This document shows, piece by piece, positions 11,301 to 23,519 of a DNA stretch of 64,000 bases. The translations under genes and the position numbers were made by a program. This stretch comes from Stromatinia cepivora (Eukaryota; Ascomycota; Leotiomycetes; Helotiales; Sclerotiniaceae), in the NCBI GenBank assembly GCA_014898415.1, contig RCTD01000047.1, positions 1 through 64,000 on the forward strand, written 5' to 3'. A model generated the notes under the pieces. The model did no database searches. It was not told the DNA's origin and saw only the letters and a program-made list of their open reading frames with translations. Numbering within the stretch: the stretch's first letter is position 1; each line of letters opens with the position of its first letter.

Positions 11301-11350
11301 ATATTTTTGATATTTAATCATAATCTTATAATTAATTAAATTTCAAATAA
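8330..11350 (-). pseudogene. pol remnant: RT, RNase H, integrase, chromodomain
   Basis: Reading the minus strand through RIP stops gives the full chromovirus pol order. At ~11215-11165 the text reads PIEYYIDFESGSI, the conserved segment just before the RT fingers. At ~11110-11050 it reads KSWICYSINFVKVLIIFISK, matching the I-R-P-S-x-S-P motif. At ~11000 comes YQLYIDYYDFNWITKK (the RLCVDYRxLN motif). The RT connection/thumb is at ~10680-10520 (NSNFYQQFIIVYLQI, where Q is TAA/TAG). The integrase core is at ~9420-9100 (IIMNFITNLFSSKINKYIYN). After it come the GPF/Y-like DRFI segment at ~8690 and a chromodomain at ~8525-8340 (EGYIEYKVEKILIHRKKE). The protein is dead: dozens of stops and altered catalytic positions. 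The family copies RNA to DNA and inserts it; the chromodomain targets heterochromatin. Confidence 0.85.
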
Positions 11351-11399
11351 TAGAATATAGATTTTGATTTTGATCTTTATTTTTTTATATAATTCTTTG

Positions 11400-13067
11400 A
11401 TCGTTATTATTTCCAAATCTTTCAATATAGATTTGAAGCGAAGAGAAATCGATTGTTAATCGATATCCGGATTTACTATTTAAAATTAAGGTAATTTTAA
11501 AATAACATTGATCTTAAATAAATCCAGAGTGATTATAATGAATTAATGAATATATATTCTTTTTTTTTATATTTGTTTATTATCTCGATAATGAATTGAT
11601 GATCTTTGTAAAAGGATATATTAATTCTATTAATTAATATTAATAAAGTATTTTTGTCAAAATTAAAGATTCAATTTTATTCGATATATTTGTTTTATTA
11701 AATAATATTAATTTGTATTCCGAAATCGATAAAACAATGTATTTTCATCGAAATGTTATCAATTTTGAAAATTGCTTCGATAATTAAGATAATAAATATA
11801 TCCCTTTTATTAAGGATCCAGAATTACTAAAACAATTAAAATTATTATTAAATCCTAATATTTCTTTGATTATTATTTTATAAAAGATATATAAAGTAAT
11901 TATAAATAGAATAATTGTTTTTATATTATCGATAAATATATGAATTGATATATTTTCTTGAATAATCATCCGATTATTAATAACGATAATATTATAGCTT
12001 TTATTCTTGATAATTTTTCTTCAAAATTTCTTTATTTTATTTTTATAAAAGAAGATTTGGAGTATTAAAATTATAATTATATATTGATAATTAATAGTAA
12101 ATTATTTGTTATTGAGATTATCTATTTTAAAAAGAATTAAAAGAATAATTTGATTATATAAAAAGATTACTTTATTTTCGATTATAAAGTATATCAGAAA
12201 AGTTTATTATATAATATATTTTATTTATATTTTTCAAATAGTATATTTGTTTGATTAATTCATTTCTATTTTTAAATTATTAAAACAATTCCGAAATTCT
12301 TTTTATAATATAAAGAAATAGATTTATTAAAAGATATTGTTTTCAAATACTTTTTATTTTAGATTCAATTTCTTTCTTCAAATTATCAAAATATATTATA
12401 AAATTATTATTATATAATCAAATATTAATAATTACTTTTATCTAATATTATATCATATATATATTCCTTAAACTCTTTCTATAATATATTAGAATTCATT
12501 ATTCTATTCTTATACTAATACTAAATCACAAAGATCATTTTTGGAAATATTAAATAATATAATTTATTTCCTTTTAATCTATCAAAAAATGATATCTATT
12601 ATTATTTCAAAATATAAATTCAATTTGAAAAAATAAATCCTTTATTTTTATAATAATAAAATCTTTATAGAATAAAAGTTTTTAAAATTTTGAAATCTTT
12701 CTTGAAAAACTAAAATAGAATTATTAATAATTATTATCAATAAATTAATTACTCTTTTTTATATAAAACAAACAAAAATCTTTTCAATTTGATATTGATT
12801 TCCGATTTGAAAATTTCAAACTTTTTTTATATATTTTCGAATTTTTATATTAATTTTATTTCAAATTATATAATAAATTAACGATTTAATATCGATACCT
12901 TATCTTCATTATCATTTAAAATCCTTAATATATTTTCTCCTTGATTTTAAAAAATATTTAAATTAATCAAAAAACCTAAAATACTTTTTATTTCTATTAT
13001 AATTATTTGAAAAGATATTGATAATAATTAATTAACAAATTGCCTTTAAAAATAAAATAAAAAGAAT
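11400..13067 (-). pseudogene. gag/protease region of the Gypsy element, poorly preserved
   Basis: By position this must hold gag and the protease. A 61-codon minus-strand frame at 11784-11969 and several shorter ones survive, but I cannot identify a capsid motif, a CCHC knuckle or the protease DTG. The call rests on location between the 5' LTR and RT. Confidence 0.5.
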
Positions 13068-13359
13068 TATCAAAATCACAAATAACATAGAATCAATTAA
13101 TCTTAAAACAATAATAAAACTTTTCATTATCTTTTTTTATCTAAAAAAAACCTTTTTCTTTCAAATTTAATAAAAAATAATATCAAAACAATAATAAACC
13201 ATCAATTATATACTAAAATTTCATAAATATAGAAATTTTATAGAGTTTTCTAATCGAACAACAATATATCACCGATTATACACTTACCTTTAATAATAAA
13301 ACCATTTCCTTATAGAATTTCCTAACTTTATTAATAATATCCTTTTAACAACCGTAACA
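13068..13359 (-). repeat. 5' LTR of the 6.2-13.4 kb Gypsy element
   Basis: 292 bp, starts TATCAAAATCACAAATAACA and ends AACAACCGTAACA in plus orientation. Against the partner LTR it shows G-to-A with C kept (ACCGATTATACACTTACC), the mirror image of the partner's pattern. Confidence 0.88.
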
Positions 13360-14212
13360 AATTATTTTTTATATTAATATATATTTTTTATTTTATAGTA
13401 TATTATAATAAATCGAATTATCAATAATTTATATATTCTTCATAATTTGTTATAATTTATTTAGCAAATATATATAATTATTCTAAGATTTATTTTATTT
13501 GATTTATTATCTTATTTCTTTTGAAGAACTTATATTTCTAAATTATTATACTATTCAAAGGATAAAATCTATTTAACTTTATATTTATATAAAAATTGAA
13601 ATTATAATTTATAAAAATAAAAAACAATTAATAATTTTTTAAATTATATTATTAAATACAAATTCGATTAATAAAAATTATTTTATTTAATTATTTTAAT
13701 AAAAGTTTATAAAAACTCGAAAATATTATTTCAGAATTGATTTGATTTGTTTTGTTTATTTATCAATTTATAAACAGAAAATTAATAAATACTTTAAAAT
13801 AATTCTTAACTTTTCAAAAAATTATATTTAGAATTCTAAAACAAATTATATATTTTAATCAAAGATAATATTACTTAATAAATTATAAAATATATATATT
13901 CGATTAATAAATATATTAATTAACTTTTTTTATAATTAAATATTTTATTTTTATAAATATATATATAATATAATCGATTAAAACACCAAATCAAATCTCA
14001 AAAAAGATTAATAAAAAATTTAAGAATTCTAAAAAATTAAATTTTAATGATTTTATTTAAATATAGAATTTATGTATTTATATATAAAAATCATTTTGCT
14101 AATATATATTTAATTATTAATGATTACAAAAAATAAAATCCATAATTTTAGTATAATCTAAATATTTATTTGAATTGAATTAATGAGTTCGATATATAAT
14201 CTAGATTTTGAA

Positions 14213-14252
14213 TTTATTATTAAAAGGAATTTAAAGTTTCTTTTAATAATAA
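14213..14252. repeat. Imperfect palindrome / hairpin
   Basis: TTTATTATTAAAAGGA pairs with the downstream TCTTTTAATAATAAA around a short AT loop, with one mismatch. The following ~40 bases (CTCTCCCACTATGAATAC) are less A/T-rich than their surroundings. Role unknown. Confidence 0.5.
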
Positions 14253-15438
14253 ACTCTCCCACTATGAATACAATAATCCCGGATAATTATTTATACAATC
14301 TTCTTAAACTTTTTTAATTATTTAACAATGAATAGATCTTCAAATATAAAAACTAATTATTTTATAATATCAGATTTTGTATAAATAATATCAATAATTT
14401 TATTAATTGATTTGTTTTCGAATAATATTATCAAATTTATAAAAGTTAATAATATTTTATTTATCAGTTTTTTATACAATTCTATATTAAATTTCTTGAA
14501 TAATAGAATTATGTATTTTTTGTTTTTTTAAATGTTTATTGTTTAAATTGGATATATCGAAATGATTTTTATAATATCGATTTAGAATATCTAAATAAAT
14601 TGTTTTGATTTTTGATCAATAAACAATATAAAAACTATATTGAAATAAGAATTCTGATTATTATATTTATTATTAATTTAATATCTTTATTATTTTAAAA
14701 AAATATGATAAATTTTTATAATTTTTAAATATCTTAAATTTCTATTACAATCTTTATAATTTTGAAATTTTTTTTATGTTAATTTGATAATAATTAATAA
14801 TTTTTTGTTATAAATTTTGTAATTATATTTAATTCTAAGATATTTAATGAAGAAATGTATTATAAGTTTTAAAGTATTATTATTATTATATTGAAATAAA
14901 ATTCCTTTCAAAATTCAATCGAAAATATCGATTTCCAACATTGTTTTTTTGTTATAATCGAAATAAATTAATATTAAAAATATTTTTTTATTTTATATAA
15001 ATCTTAAGTTTTTTGAAAAATTAATAAAGGATATTAATTTTTGAGAATAATATTATTTAATTTATAATAATTTTGATAAATATAAATTCCTTTGTTGAAT
15101 TTAATAATAAAAAATAATAAAACAATATTTTAGAATTTTAATTTCTAAATAAATCTTTTCAATAAATTATTATTAATTTATTGATATATTATTTTTTAAT
15201 TTAAAAAAAGATAAAAAATGATTTTTAAAATATAATGATTCTTTTTTAGATATTAATTTTATTTTATAATCTTATATTTGATATAATAAAAATATATTTA
15301 TATAATAGAATAGAAAGATGAATAATTTATTTCGAAATTATAAAAATAGTTTTTCTTTAATTTTATTATTATTAAAAGAAACATTTTTTTTAAAAAAATT
15401 TCTCGATATTCATTTTTGTTATTTTTTAAAGATATTCT

Positions 15439-15459
15439 GAATAATAATAATAATAATAA

Positions 15460-15512
<53 letters not shown>
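15439..15512. repeat. (AAT)n microsatellite
   Basis: About 24 tandem AAT units with one AAG interruption near 15461. Simple-sequence expansion, ~100 bp upstream of the solo LTR. Confidence 0.9.
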
Positions 15513-15513
<1 letters not shown>

Positions 15514-15607
15514 ACGAAATTATAAAAATTTAATAAAACATTTATTAATATATTAATAATGTTTTTTTTATATAATATATTCTTGGGGTTTTGTTTCTAA
15601 AAAATTA

Positions 15608-15756
15608 TATCACGGCGGTGGTAGGGGGCCTTAGGCAATATGATGACATTCTACGAAGTAGGAAAGAAGGTGCTAGGAAGAGCGCCGACTATATGGTAAA
15701 TGGATGCCTCAGGCATCAATGCAGACTAGCTAGAGACGGGTAGTGAACCCGTGACA
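15608..15756. mobile_element. Solo LTR, 149 bp, barely mutated
   Basis: The unit starts TATCACGG and ends CCGTGACA, near-perfect inverted termini (one G-to-A change). It is flanked on both sides by the 5-bp duplication AATTA (15603-15607 and 15757-15761). Composition is normal (GGCGGTGGTAGGGGGCC, AAGAGCGCCGACTATATGG), a striking island in the A/T background. A solo LTR arises by recombination between the two LTRs of a full element. Its short length may have spared it from RIP, which acts poorly on duplications under a few hundred bp. A mutated relative lies at 5378-5522. Orientation cannot be decided. Confidence 0.88.
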
Positions 15757-16900
15757 AATTAAAATTATTATCCATTTAGTCAAATATTTTTATTAAATAA
15801 TCTTTTATATTTGATTTAACTTTTTTATATAAAATATTTAATTTTCATTTTATTTCATCAACAAAAAATTAAAAATTAATAATTTGGAATTAATAAATAT
15901 CATTCAAAATCAAATCTTATATATCAAAAATAAAATCTATTTGTTTTTTAAAAAATGAAAATTGATAATATTAATAAAGATTTGTTTTTTAATATTAATC
16001 TTAATTAATATTAATTAATGATTTTTTATATAGATTTCTAATAAATAAAATAGTAATTTAATATCATTTGAATTTATAATAATACTTTTTTATTGTAGAT
16101 TTTTGTATAATAATGATTTATATTTAATATTAAGATTTTATTAATTAATAAATCAAATGTGGAATTCTTTATTGATTTATAATTTTCATTTTTGTATTTT
16201 TTTAAAAAAAAACGATTTATAATATCATTGTTCAGAGTTTTTGAAAATAATTTTAAAAAATTAAATATTCATTTTGTAATTTTAGATTTCGGTTTTTATG
16301 AGTAATAATTGATATCAAAAGAATCTTTTTTTGTAATATAATATTATTATAAATAAAAAAATTGTTTGGAAAGGGAATATTAGGGATTTTATAAATATAT
16401 TATCTTTGAATTAATTTTTAATAATTATTAGAAAAGGGATCATGAGAATTTATATTAAATTGAAAGTATTATAAAGATAATAATACATAATATAACATTA
16501 GAAATTAAAAGAAAAAATTATATTTGTTTAATTTATATATAAATTATAATATTATAATTATAATAATCTAAAAATAATTGATATATTTTCAGGAAATTTA
16601 TAATAAAAAATAATCAAATTTTTTGGTATTTTTTTATTATTATATTTATTATGAAATATTCAATAATAATACCTATAATAATTCTATTTACAAAATAAAA
16701 TTTATAATAATATTATAAAAATATTATAAAAATATTATACTGTTAAATAGAAAAACAATTAATAGATCCTTTTTCTGAATATTTGTCATTAATTAAATTG
16801 ATTATATTAAAAAGAAAAATATATATTAAGAATATAATAATTTAATGATTTATTATTTATAAAATTGAATTATGAAAATTCTTTATTATTTATTATATAT
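15757..16900. other. AT-rich spacer, nothing recognised
   Basis: No terminal repeats or protein motifs seen in this 1.1-kb stretch. Confidence 0.4.
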
Positions 16901-17209
16901 TATCACGGAAAGTCTTACAATCCCCTATGTTCTACAAAGAATCAAGGGTATACTTTTCAATCAGAATAAAAGCTTTTTTAAATTCTATTAATCTTTTTAA
17001 TCAATGAATAATCCTAATATATTAATAATTAAAAATTTAATTTAATTGAAATATTCATCAATTAAATAAATTTTGATATATATATATATATATAATCTTT
17101 AATTTATATAATTAAAAATAAATTATTCAATTCAATTTATTTTTCCAATTATATATATTATTTATTCTTTGATTTTTAAAAATATTTTATGATACATTAT
17201 TTTATGATA
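16901..17209. repeat. Left LTR of the 4.96-kb element
   Basis: Starts TATCACGGAAAGTCTTACAA and ends ATTATTTTATGATA. The first ~70 bp are little mutated, with CCCCTATG still present. Confidence 0.7.
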
Positions 17210-18493
17210 ATTATTGAATATTTAAAAGATTATTTTTTCAAAATTATTCTTATTGTATTTATTATTTAATATAATATAAAATTGAAATGATATTTATATT
17301 TGAAAAATAAATATTAAATTCAAAAGATTTGAGATTTCATCAATTTAAAAAATAATTTATTTATTTTTATTTCAATTACATTTATTTCAAATTTTGATTG
17401 AATAAATAAATTTATTCATATTTAAATCGATTGATTTTTAATCAAATTATTTATTTTATCTTTTATTATTAATTTTCAAATTAAATATAATCAAAAAAAA
17501 CCAATACAATATCAAAAAGAATTCTCAAAATATTTTATAATAATTTAATTTGAAGAAAATATAAACGAAGATATTAAAATAAAAGATTTTGATAATAATA
17601 TATTAGGATTTATTTCTAATAAATCTATTATTTTATTTTCAACTATTTTTTAAAAACCTTTTTCAAATTTACCTTTTTTTAATTGAAATATTAATATCAA
17701 TAATAAAAATATACATAGAATTATGAAACATTCTATAATATTTATAAATAAATCGAATCATTTATTAATCAAATGTATTTTATAGAATTATTCATTTTCA
17801 ATCAAAATACGATAATTTTTCTAGTCAAAATAATTATTTATATATTCCCAAAAAAATTCATATTTATAATAATTATTATCAAATTTATAATATGATATAT
17901 ATATGGATCTATTTTAATACAAACCTTATTTAACAAAACTGATTCTATCAAATAATACCAAAATTGGATTATAATCTATATCAAAGCTTTTATATATAAA
18001 ATCATTAAAATATAAAATAAAATTACTATTAATATCAAAATACCTTGAATTTAAACAAATACTATAATTATAAAAATCAAAATAAGTAATCAATTCAGAT
18101 TATTCAATTTTACGTTTAAACAATTCAAAGATATTTTTAAAAGATTAATTTTCCAGAATTTTATTTCCCCAAAAATTAAAAAGAGAATATACTTTATTTT
18201 TTTTTCAAAAAAGAAAAACTTAAAAATAAAATAAAATAGATATTAATTTTGAAAAGAATTAAGAAATTAATTTTTTTTTAGAAATATCTTTATAGGATTG
18301 AATTGAAATAAAAAAACAAATTTAATCATAATTATATTATTTATAATTACAAAATTATCAAATTAACATTTACCAAAAAAAAAATCTATAATTCAAATAA
18401 ATATTCAATAAAAACGAATTATAATCAAGTCAAAATCAAACAAAGTCATATTTATAAAAACAATTTTATTTTAATTAAATCAAAAAGAAATAA

Positions 18494-19080
18494 ATGAAAA
18501 ATTCTATTGATTCTTCAAAATCTTTAATTAATATTGTTATTTTGAATATTTGATATAATTAATTAAAAATCTATTTTACAATTATAAAAATATATTATTT
18601 ATTCAATAATATCTTATTGAATAATTATAATATCATAAATAATATCTCTTTATTAAATAATTATCAATATCAATTATCTGATTTTAATAATCTTATAAAA
18701 ACAAGTATTTCTAATTTCCAAATCCTAAAATATAAAATTTGAATTATTAAAAGAAATCGGCAAAAAGAAGATTATTTCTATGATAATTTGATTTTGAATA
18801 ATATAATATTTATCCTTGACTTTTATATTAATATTATTTCAAAAATTCGATTGAAAAAAGCTAATCTATAATTCTCAAAATATAATTATATTTTTTATAA
18901 AGGAAATTATATAAATAATATAATAATTATTTAATATATTGATATTGAAAATCTTATATTTTTAGAATACAAATTATTATTTTTATATTTTTATAAATAA
19001 TCCTTTTATAATAAATTTAATAATAAATAGAAAAATAAATGAAATATTTTATTAATTTTATAGTTCATTTTTTCTGAAAA
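18494..19080 (+). pseudogene. Unknown RIP-broken frame 1 of the 4.96-kb element
   Basis: From an ATG (MKNSIDSSKSLINIVILNI) the frame continues ~190 codons with few interruptions, all RIP-type stops. It reads Asn/Tyr-rich text such as KYNYIFYKGNYINN. It may be a gag-type protein, but I recognise no motif. Confidence 0.35.
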
Positions 19081-20099
19081 AAAGATATAAATGAAATATA
19101 ATATAAATATTCTAAATATTTAAAAAAAAGAAACTTTTGAATATTTAATATTTATAATATAAAATATCAAAATAAAAAATATTATTCGTTCTAAATTTAT
19201 CGATTTTATTTATATATATATAAAACAAATTATCTTTTATATTCTAAATAATTATTAATTTTTTTTATCTATTCCATAAAATCTAATAGAATCTTTTTGA
19301 TTTCGATAAAAGATATAATAATAAAATCTTTTTATATTTAATTTATTATAAGATATATAATAAAGTATTTATAATTATTAAAATTTTGATAATCCGAATT
19401 TATTATAAATATAATTTAATAATTGTAATAATCAAATAAAATAATAAGATTTTTTATATACATATAAATTTAATAAAAAATCATAATATATAAAATCAAA
19501 AATAATTACAAAACAAATCAGAATATAAATTATAATAGATTTATTGAATAAATTATAAATAGAAATAATACGAATTGTTATTTATTTATATAATATAAAT
19601 TCTTTAAAAACTAAATTTTTCAAATTATTTAAAAAAAATATTTAATCATCTTTATTTCAATTAAAATAGAATCTATAAATATAAATATTGAATTTATTCT
19701 TTAAATAGGAACAAAAAAACTAGAATTAATAAACAATAATATAAAATTAATCTTCAAATATATATTGAATATTTAATAAATTATATTCCAAATATATTGA
19801 TTTATTATATATAGATATTTAAATTCAATAAAGTTATTGTTATTTAAAATATAATATTTAATGAAGATTTTATTTATTATATAAATTCTATTAATCAAAT
19901 AATTAATATTTATATTATAAAAAAACTTAAACAATTTACTAAAATCTTTGATATATAAGATTATATTGAAATAAATAAATAAATTATTCAAAATAAGAAT
20001 AATCACAATGATTTTATTTATATATTTATTTTTATAAATCAAAAAGTTTTTGATTTATTTATTAAATATACTTCAAATCTATTATCTATAAATAAATTG

Positions 20100-20740
20100 A
20101 TTTCAAGGATAAATATAAATCTAAAGGATAATATTAGAAATAAAAAAATCGATCTAGGATTATTCAATTTATTTAATTCTTTAAGTAATAATAATCAAAT
20201 ATATAATAAAGATATATAAATATTGATTGATCCTTTTATTAAAGAAATCGAAAATATTGATTTTGTTATTAAAAAGTAATTATATTTTATAAATAAAGAT
20301 ATTAATATTATTCAAAGGGATATCTATAACGAGAACTCGGATTTCAATTTTATTGAATATATTAATATAAAGAATATAGAATATAAGTTTATTAATTATA
20401 GTATCAAAATTCTTTACAATATAAATAAAAATAATCTAGAAATTATTCCAATCGATCAATTTTAATATTCCAAAAAGAAATATATATATTGAAATAATCA
20501 ATTAGAATATTTTCTCAAAGAAATTTATTTATTAAAAAGATTATTATATTTTTTATATTTATTTGATCAATTTATAAAAGATTTACAGATTTATAATCTT
20601 GAATAATTATCCAAAAAAAATTATATTATCAAAATTGAAATATTTAAAATTTAAATTAATCCACTTGAATTTCAAATTATTCGATTATCATTTGAAAAAC
20701 AAAGGATTTCTATTATTATATCTTAAAACAATCAATATAT
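20100..20740 (+). pseudogene. Unknown RIP-broken frame 2 of the 4.96-kb element
   Basis: About 210 codons read in one frame with only a few RIP-type stops (LGLFNLFNSLSNNN, DIYNENSDFNFIEYI, then EYFLKEIYLLKRLLYFLYLF). It looks like a helical, charged protein with no recognisable catalytic motif. Position near the right LTR does not fit a standard Gypsy pol. Coding nature is inference. Confidence 0.35.
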
Positions 20741-21559
20741 ATAAAAACAAATATATATAAAATAATATTAAATCCTTTTTAAAACTATTATATCTCAAGA
20801 AATAAATTTAATAAATTTAATTTATTTAAACAACTTTTATTCTATATTCTAATTTGATTAATAAAAAATATGTAACATAAAGAAACATTTTCAATTTATA
20901 ATAATTTATAATAAAATTATGATTATAATTTATTCAATTTATAATTAATAAATTATAAACAATATTACTTTTTTGAATTTATATATTAATAGTTCAAAAA
21001 TTACTTCATTTTTATTATTAATTAAAAGATCATCAAATAAAATATTAATTTAAATAGAATTATAATTTTAAAATTAAGAAAATCGAATATTAAATCGATT
21101 CTGAATCGAAACTTATAAAACTAATTCTTTTTTCATAGATATAATAATCAAGGTTTAATTATTTATTATTATTTATAATTAATAATATGGGGAGATTTTC
21201 AAATTGAAAATATAATTGAAATTATTTATATTATATTTGTAAATTGATTATTCTGAATTATAATAGTAATTGTTATTAAATTTAATCTCGAAATTAAATA
21301 ATATAATATAATTAATACTTTTATTGATATTTCAATTATATATTTGATAAATATATAACTCTAAATAAAAATATAATAATCAATTGAGCTTTTTTTATAT
21401 AATCTATGAAATTTTTTAGTTATATAATTTAAGAATTTCATTCGAATATTTGAAAAATTAGGATTAATATAATACAAAAAGGAATTATATTTATAAATAA
21501 ATTATAAAATCTAGAAAATACAAAATGATTTCTAAATATATATATATTTTATAATCGAT

Positions 21560-21861
21560 TTAAAAAAAAATTTATAATTAATTTATAATATATATATTAA
21601 AAAAAGTTATTAAGAAATTCAAAATAATAAATAAAACAATAAATATATTGTTTTCAATAATAGTATTTCAAAAAAAATCAGGATTAAATTTCTATATATA
21701 TTATCAAAATATATTGAAAAAAATAGAATCAATATTATATATTATAATTATTATTTATATAATTAAGTGCAAATCATTCAATTCAATTTACTCTATTAAT
21801 CATATATACCATCTATTCCCCGATCTCTGAAAGTGCTCTGTAATTATATTATTCCGTAATA
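21560..21861. repeat. Right LTR of the 4.96-kb element (left edge approximate)
   Basis: The last ~90 bp align well to 17120-17209 by transitions and retain CCGATCTCTGAAAGTGCTCT. The beginning is so mutated that 21560 is only an estimate. Confidence 0.6.
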
Positions 21862-23040
21862 TATATTATATCCATTTTATATTTTTTGATAATCTTTATA
21901 AATAATTTATTATAAAATTTAAACTTTTTCTTGATATTTATAAATTGATTTAAGTAATAATAATATTAAAGATTTTTCTTTAATAAAGTTATAAAATATA
22001 TTAAAATATTATTATTAAGAATTGTTTTGATAATCTTTTTATTGATAATTTCTATAATCAATTAAACTTTTAAAAAAAAATCAAATCTAGAATTAAATAT
22101 AATAATTATTTATTTCATTGTTAATTATTATAATTAATTAAATTATTAAAATGATATCATTAATTTTAATATTATATTTGATGATTATTATATTAAGGAT
22201 TATTATTATAAAAATTCCCCTTATACCTATTTATATTCCTTAAAATATCAATTTGCTTTTTTATTTTATATTTCCAAACAAAATAATTATATTATTTACA
22301 AAAATAATAAAGATTTTGAAAATACTTTCATTTTCTTTATACTTGTTTTCGAATTCTAATTTTATTAAAAATTTATAAAATCATTTTGAATATATAATAC
22401 AAAAATGTTGGAGGTCACGTATTTGAAGGTGATAAACCTTATAATTTGGAAGTAGTGGCTCGAAGACTATAATGGAATAAGCAATTATGAAATTATAATT
22501 ATAATATAGGGTTATATAGATAGGGGTATTGTATTGTAAACAATTAGTATACTGAATAATATTCGGATTCAGATTCTTAGGCTTTAATATTGAGGGTATA
22601 TATAGCCTTTCTATATACCCTTTTCGAATTCTTTCATATATCAATACCTTATTCTTATTCGTCGATTTGAATAAAGATTCATTATTCTAATTATCTTGAT
22701 TAATATCATAAAGATTCTTTATTCGAATACTTCTAATATTCAACTAAATTAGATTTCTTTATTTGAATACCCCTATATCGATGATTTCGATTATAATACG
22801 AATAATATCATATAATAATAATACGAATAATATTATATAATCGTAATACGAATTATATATATTACGATTATATAATTATAGTATTAATAGTATTATATGA
22901 ATTCGAATATAATATTTGAAGATTCATAATGATTTATGAATTTTATATTAAAGAATATAAAGAAAATATGAAATTTCTTTAAATTTATAGAAATATTATT
23001 ATTTTATTATAAAGAGATATTTTTCTTAAAAATATTAATT
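21862..23040. other. AT-rich spacer with a less-mutated patch at ~22400-22660
   Basis: From 22406 (TGTTGGAGGTCACGTATTTG) to ~22660 the sequence retains more G/C. It includes a TATA-like GGGTATATATAGCC at ~22593. It looks like part of an LTR or promoter, but I found no partner repeat or target duplication. The 87-codon minus-strand frame across it (22381-22644) shows no known domain. Confidence 0.4.
22834..22874. repeat. Perfect 15-bp stem hairpin
   Basis: TATATAATCGTAATA at 22834-22848 is the exact reverse complement of TATTACGATTATATA at 22860-22874, with an 11-base loop. It ends a short run of ~26-bp direct repeats carrying AATACGAATAATAT (22795-22850). Confidence 0.75.
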
Positions 23041-23519
23041 CCTTTTTTCAATTGATATTTTGAGGTGTTGGGGGTGATATTTATTAAATTACAATAACAA
23101 ATAATATTAAATAATAATTATAAACTAAAATCAATGTTGAAAAATTTATATTATAATATTTATTATCACAACAATTTTGATTCTATATCTGGAATTTCCT
23201 TTTCCATCCTTCAATATCAGTAAAATTTTAAAGATTTGAATTACCTTTCATTAATACTTTTAATCCATTTATAATATTTTCTTTTATTATTAGAATTATC
23301 TTTTAAAGAATTTTATTATTAAAAGATATCTAAATACTTCAATTATATATAAAATAAAGAAAGCAGAATCCCTCCACATATTTCCACTGTCTTTAAATAT
23401 AATAAAAACTCTCTTTAATCATTTTATAATTTAAAGGCTTAATTATATAATATTATATATATAAGACCTTTATATATTCATTCATTATATTCTAATATAT
23501 ATATTTTAAAACATCTTTC

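Larger units (their letters stand above)
6200..13359 (-). mobile_element. Ty3/Gypsy retrotransposon with chromodomain (RIP-inactivated)
   Basis: Two direct repeats of ~290 bp (6200-6488 and 13068-13359) bound a 7.16-kb unit with the 5-bp duplication AATTA on both sides (6195-6199, 13360-13364). Reverse transcriptase, integrase and chromodomain remnants read on the minus strand, so 13068-13359 is the 5' LTR and 6200-6488 the 3' LTR. In coding orientation the LTR starts TGTTAC and ends TGACA. The purine-rich run next to the 3' LTR (complement of 6489-6508) may be the polypurine tract. Domain order PR/RT-RNase H-IN-chromodomain is that of chromoviruses. A 1.8-kb stretch between the end of pol and the 3' LTR is unusually long and carries an opposite-strand frame. 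Confidence 0.9.
13360..15607. other. AT-rich spacer, unclassified
   Basis: No protein motif read on either strand. Two local structures are listed separately: a hairpin at 14213-14252 and an (AAT)n tract near 15439. Confidence 0.4.
16901..21861. mobile_element. LTR element of ~4.96 kb without recognisable reverse transcriptase
   Basis: The left end reads TATCACGGAA and the right end TTCCGTAATA, inverted termini each explained by RIP of TGTCACGGAA/TTCCGTGACA. The 5-mer TATAT flanks both ends (16896-16900, 21862-21866), although this is low-complexity. A ~305-bp direct repeat is found at both ends: the clearest matching part is ATTCAATTCAATTTA at ~17120 and ~21775, through to the ends. The internal 4.3 kb contains two long plus-strand stretches that stay open if TAA/TAG/TGA are read as Gln/Trp (~18494-19080 and ~20100-20740). 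I could not find RT, RNase H or integrase motifs. A non-autonomous (LARD-like) element or a deleted derivative is likely. Confidence 0.7.

Noticed and set aside
15439..15512. AAT tract as the tail of a retroposon
   Set aside because: No repeated body next to it was found in the window, so it is listed only as a microsatellite.
22381..22644. 87-codon minus-strand frame in the less-mutated patch as a host gene
   Set aside because: No domain, and the surrounding sequence looks like LTR or promoter DNA rather than coding sequence.
22406..23090. LTR pair formed by TGTTGGAGG (22406) and TGTTGGGGG (~23063)
   Set aside because: Similarity does not extend beyond the first ~10 bases and no target duplication was found.
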